This document shows, piece after piece, positions 34,162 through 34,211 of a DNA stretch of 34,211 bases (its first letter is position 1; each line of letters begins with the position of its first letter). The DNA is taken from contig JARLHQ010000026.1 of NCBI GenBank assembly GCA_031292175.1, positions 1 through 34,211 on the forward strand, in the 5' to 3' direction. The stretch is from Humidesulfovibrio sp. (lineage in GTDB: Bacteria > Desulfobacterota > Desulfovibrionia > Desulfovibrionales > Desulfovibrionaceae). The notes under the pieces were generated by a model. That model was not told the origin of the DNA. It searched no databases and was given only the letters and a program-made list of their open reading frames with translations. Position numbers and translations under genes: made by a program.

Positions 34162-34211
34162 TCCATGCCAATGCCAGATTGACAGTCGTTCGTCGAGAGG
34201 AGTTGGTACGC
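34155..34211 (+). CDS. IS481 family transposase, N-terminal fragment cut by the window edge
   Basis: Nineteen codons are visible from a GTG start preceded by AGGAGG with a 5-nt spacer: VNIHANARLTVVRREELVR. This closely follows the start MNIHKNARLT...RR.EMV that I remember for IS481-type transposases, which begin with a helix-turn-helix and continue into a DDE integrase core. Only the first part of the DNA-binding region lies inside the window. Whether the gene is intact cannot be judged here. Confidence 0.8.
   Translation, partial: MNIHANARLTVVRREELVR

Larger units (their letters stand above)
34090..34211 (+). mobile_element. Left end of an IS481-type insertion sequence (continues beyond the window)
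   Basis: The sequence from TGTTCACTCGGCCCGAATCGG onward begins with TGT, as many IS481-family terminal repeats do, and leads into a transposase start 65 nt later. The right end and any target duplication lie outside the window, so the exact boundary at 34090 is inferred from the 11-bp repeat described separately. Confidence 0.7.

Noticed and set aside
1..34211. CRISPR arrays, tRNA or rRNA genes
   Set aside because: No regularly spaced direct repeats, cloverleaf-like sequences with a GTTCGA-type T loop, or rRNA segments were noticed on either strand by eye.

Overview
The window is high-GC bacterial chromosome, roughly two thirds G+C by eye. Its gene content is typical of a sulfate-reducing deltaproteobacterium of the Desulfovibrionaceae type. 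The main pointer is the first operon: its gene order (Fe-S redox protein, methyltransferase, C-GCAxxG-C-C protein, radical SAM protein, short CoA-ligase-like protein, XdhC) matches, as I remember it, the cluster around DVU_1551 to DVU_1559 of Desulfovibrio vulgaris, which lies next to a molybdenum hydroxylase (aldehyde oxidoreductase). The hydroxylase itself is not in this window. I saw no rRNA, tRNA or CRISPR array. Nearly all the sequence is coding. No whole gene looks clearly foreign except the insertion sequence at the right edge.

Layout. 31-7196 (+) is a six-gene operon with overlapping or nearly touching genes, probably for maturation or redox support of a molybdenum or selenium enzyme. 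7398-13472 (+) is one very large cytoplasmic CheB-CheR-PAS hybrid histidine kinase with a recent internal PAS duplication. 13506-18973 (-) is a nucleoside uptake and salvage unit read from right to left: BMP-type binding protein, an intercistronic terminator, ABC ATPase, two permeases, a coding-like orphan frame, and a nucleoside 2-deoxyribosyltransferase. 19097-21241 (-) is tex. 21623-26280 (+) is a solute-binding protein translationally coupled to a membrane hybrid histidine kinase, behind a good promoter with an AT-rich palindrome at its start site. 26393-27814 (+) is pyruvate kinase, ending at a perfect 23-bp hairpin shared with a convergent membrane-anchored HtrA-like protease (27902-29074, -). 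29288-31993 (+) is a Cache-PAS-GGDEF-EAL protein whose stop codon overlaps that of a convergent PilZ protein (31990-32664, -); together they form a cyclic-di-GMP enzyme and effector pair. 32829-33290 (+) is a MarR-type regulator that appears to be transcribed leaderless from a promoter containing its own likely operator. 33387-34070 (+) is a DUF554 membrane protein. From about 34090 the left end of an IS481-type element runs off the window.

How the genes relate. Three signalling genes (two hybrid kinases and one c-di-GMP enzyme) plus a PilZ effector make this a signalling-rich stretch. The nucleoside transporter and the deoxyribosyltransferase probably share a purine or deoxynucleoside salvage role. 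The first operon is the least understood and the best candidate for new biology: a multi-cluster Fe-S protein whose flavin-binding motif is degenerate, fused to a small four-cysteine module, travels with a radical SAM enzyme, a methyltransferase and an adenylating enzyme that lacks its lid domain. All functions are read from motifs and remembered family knowledge; no searches were run.
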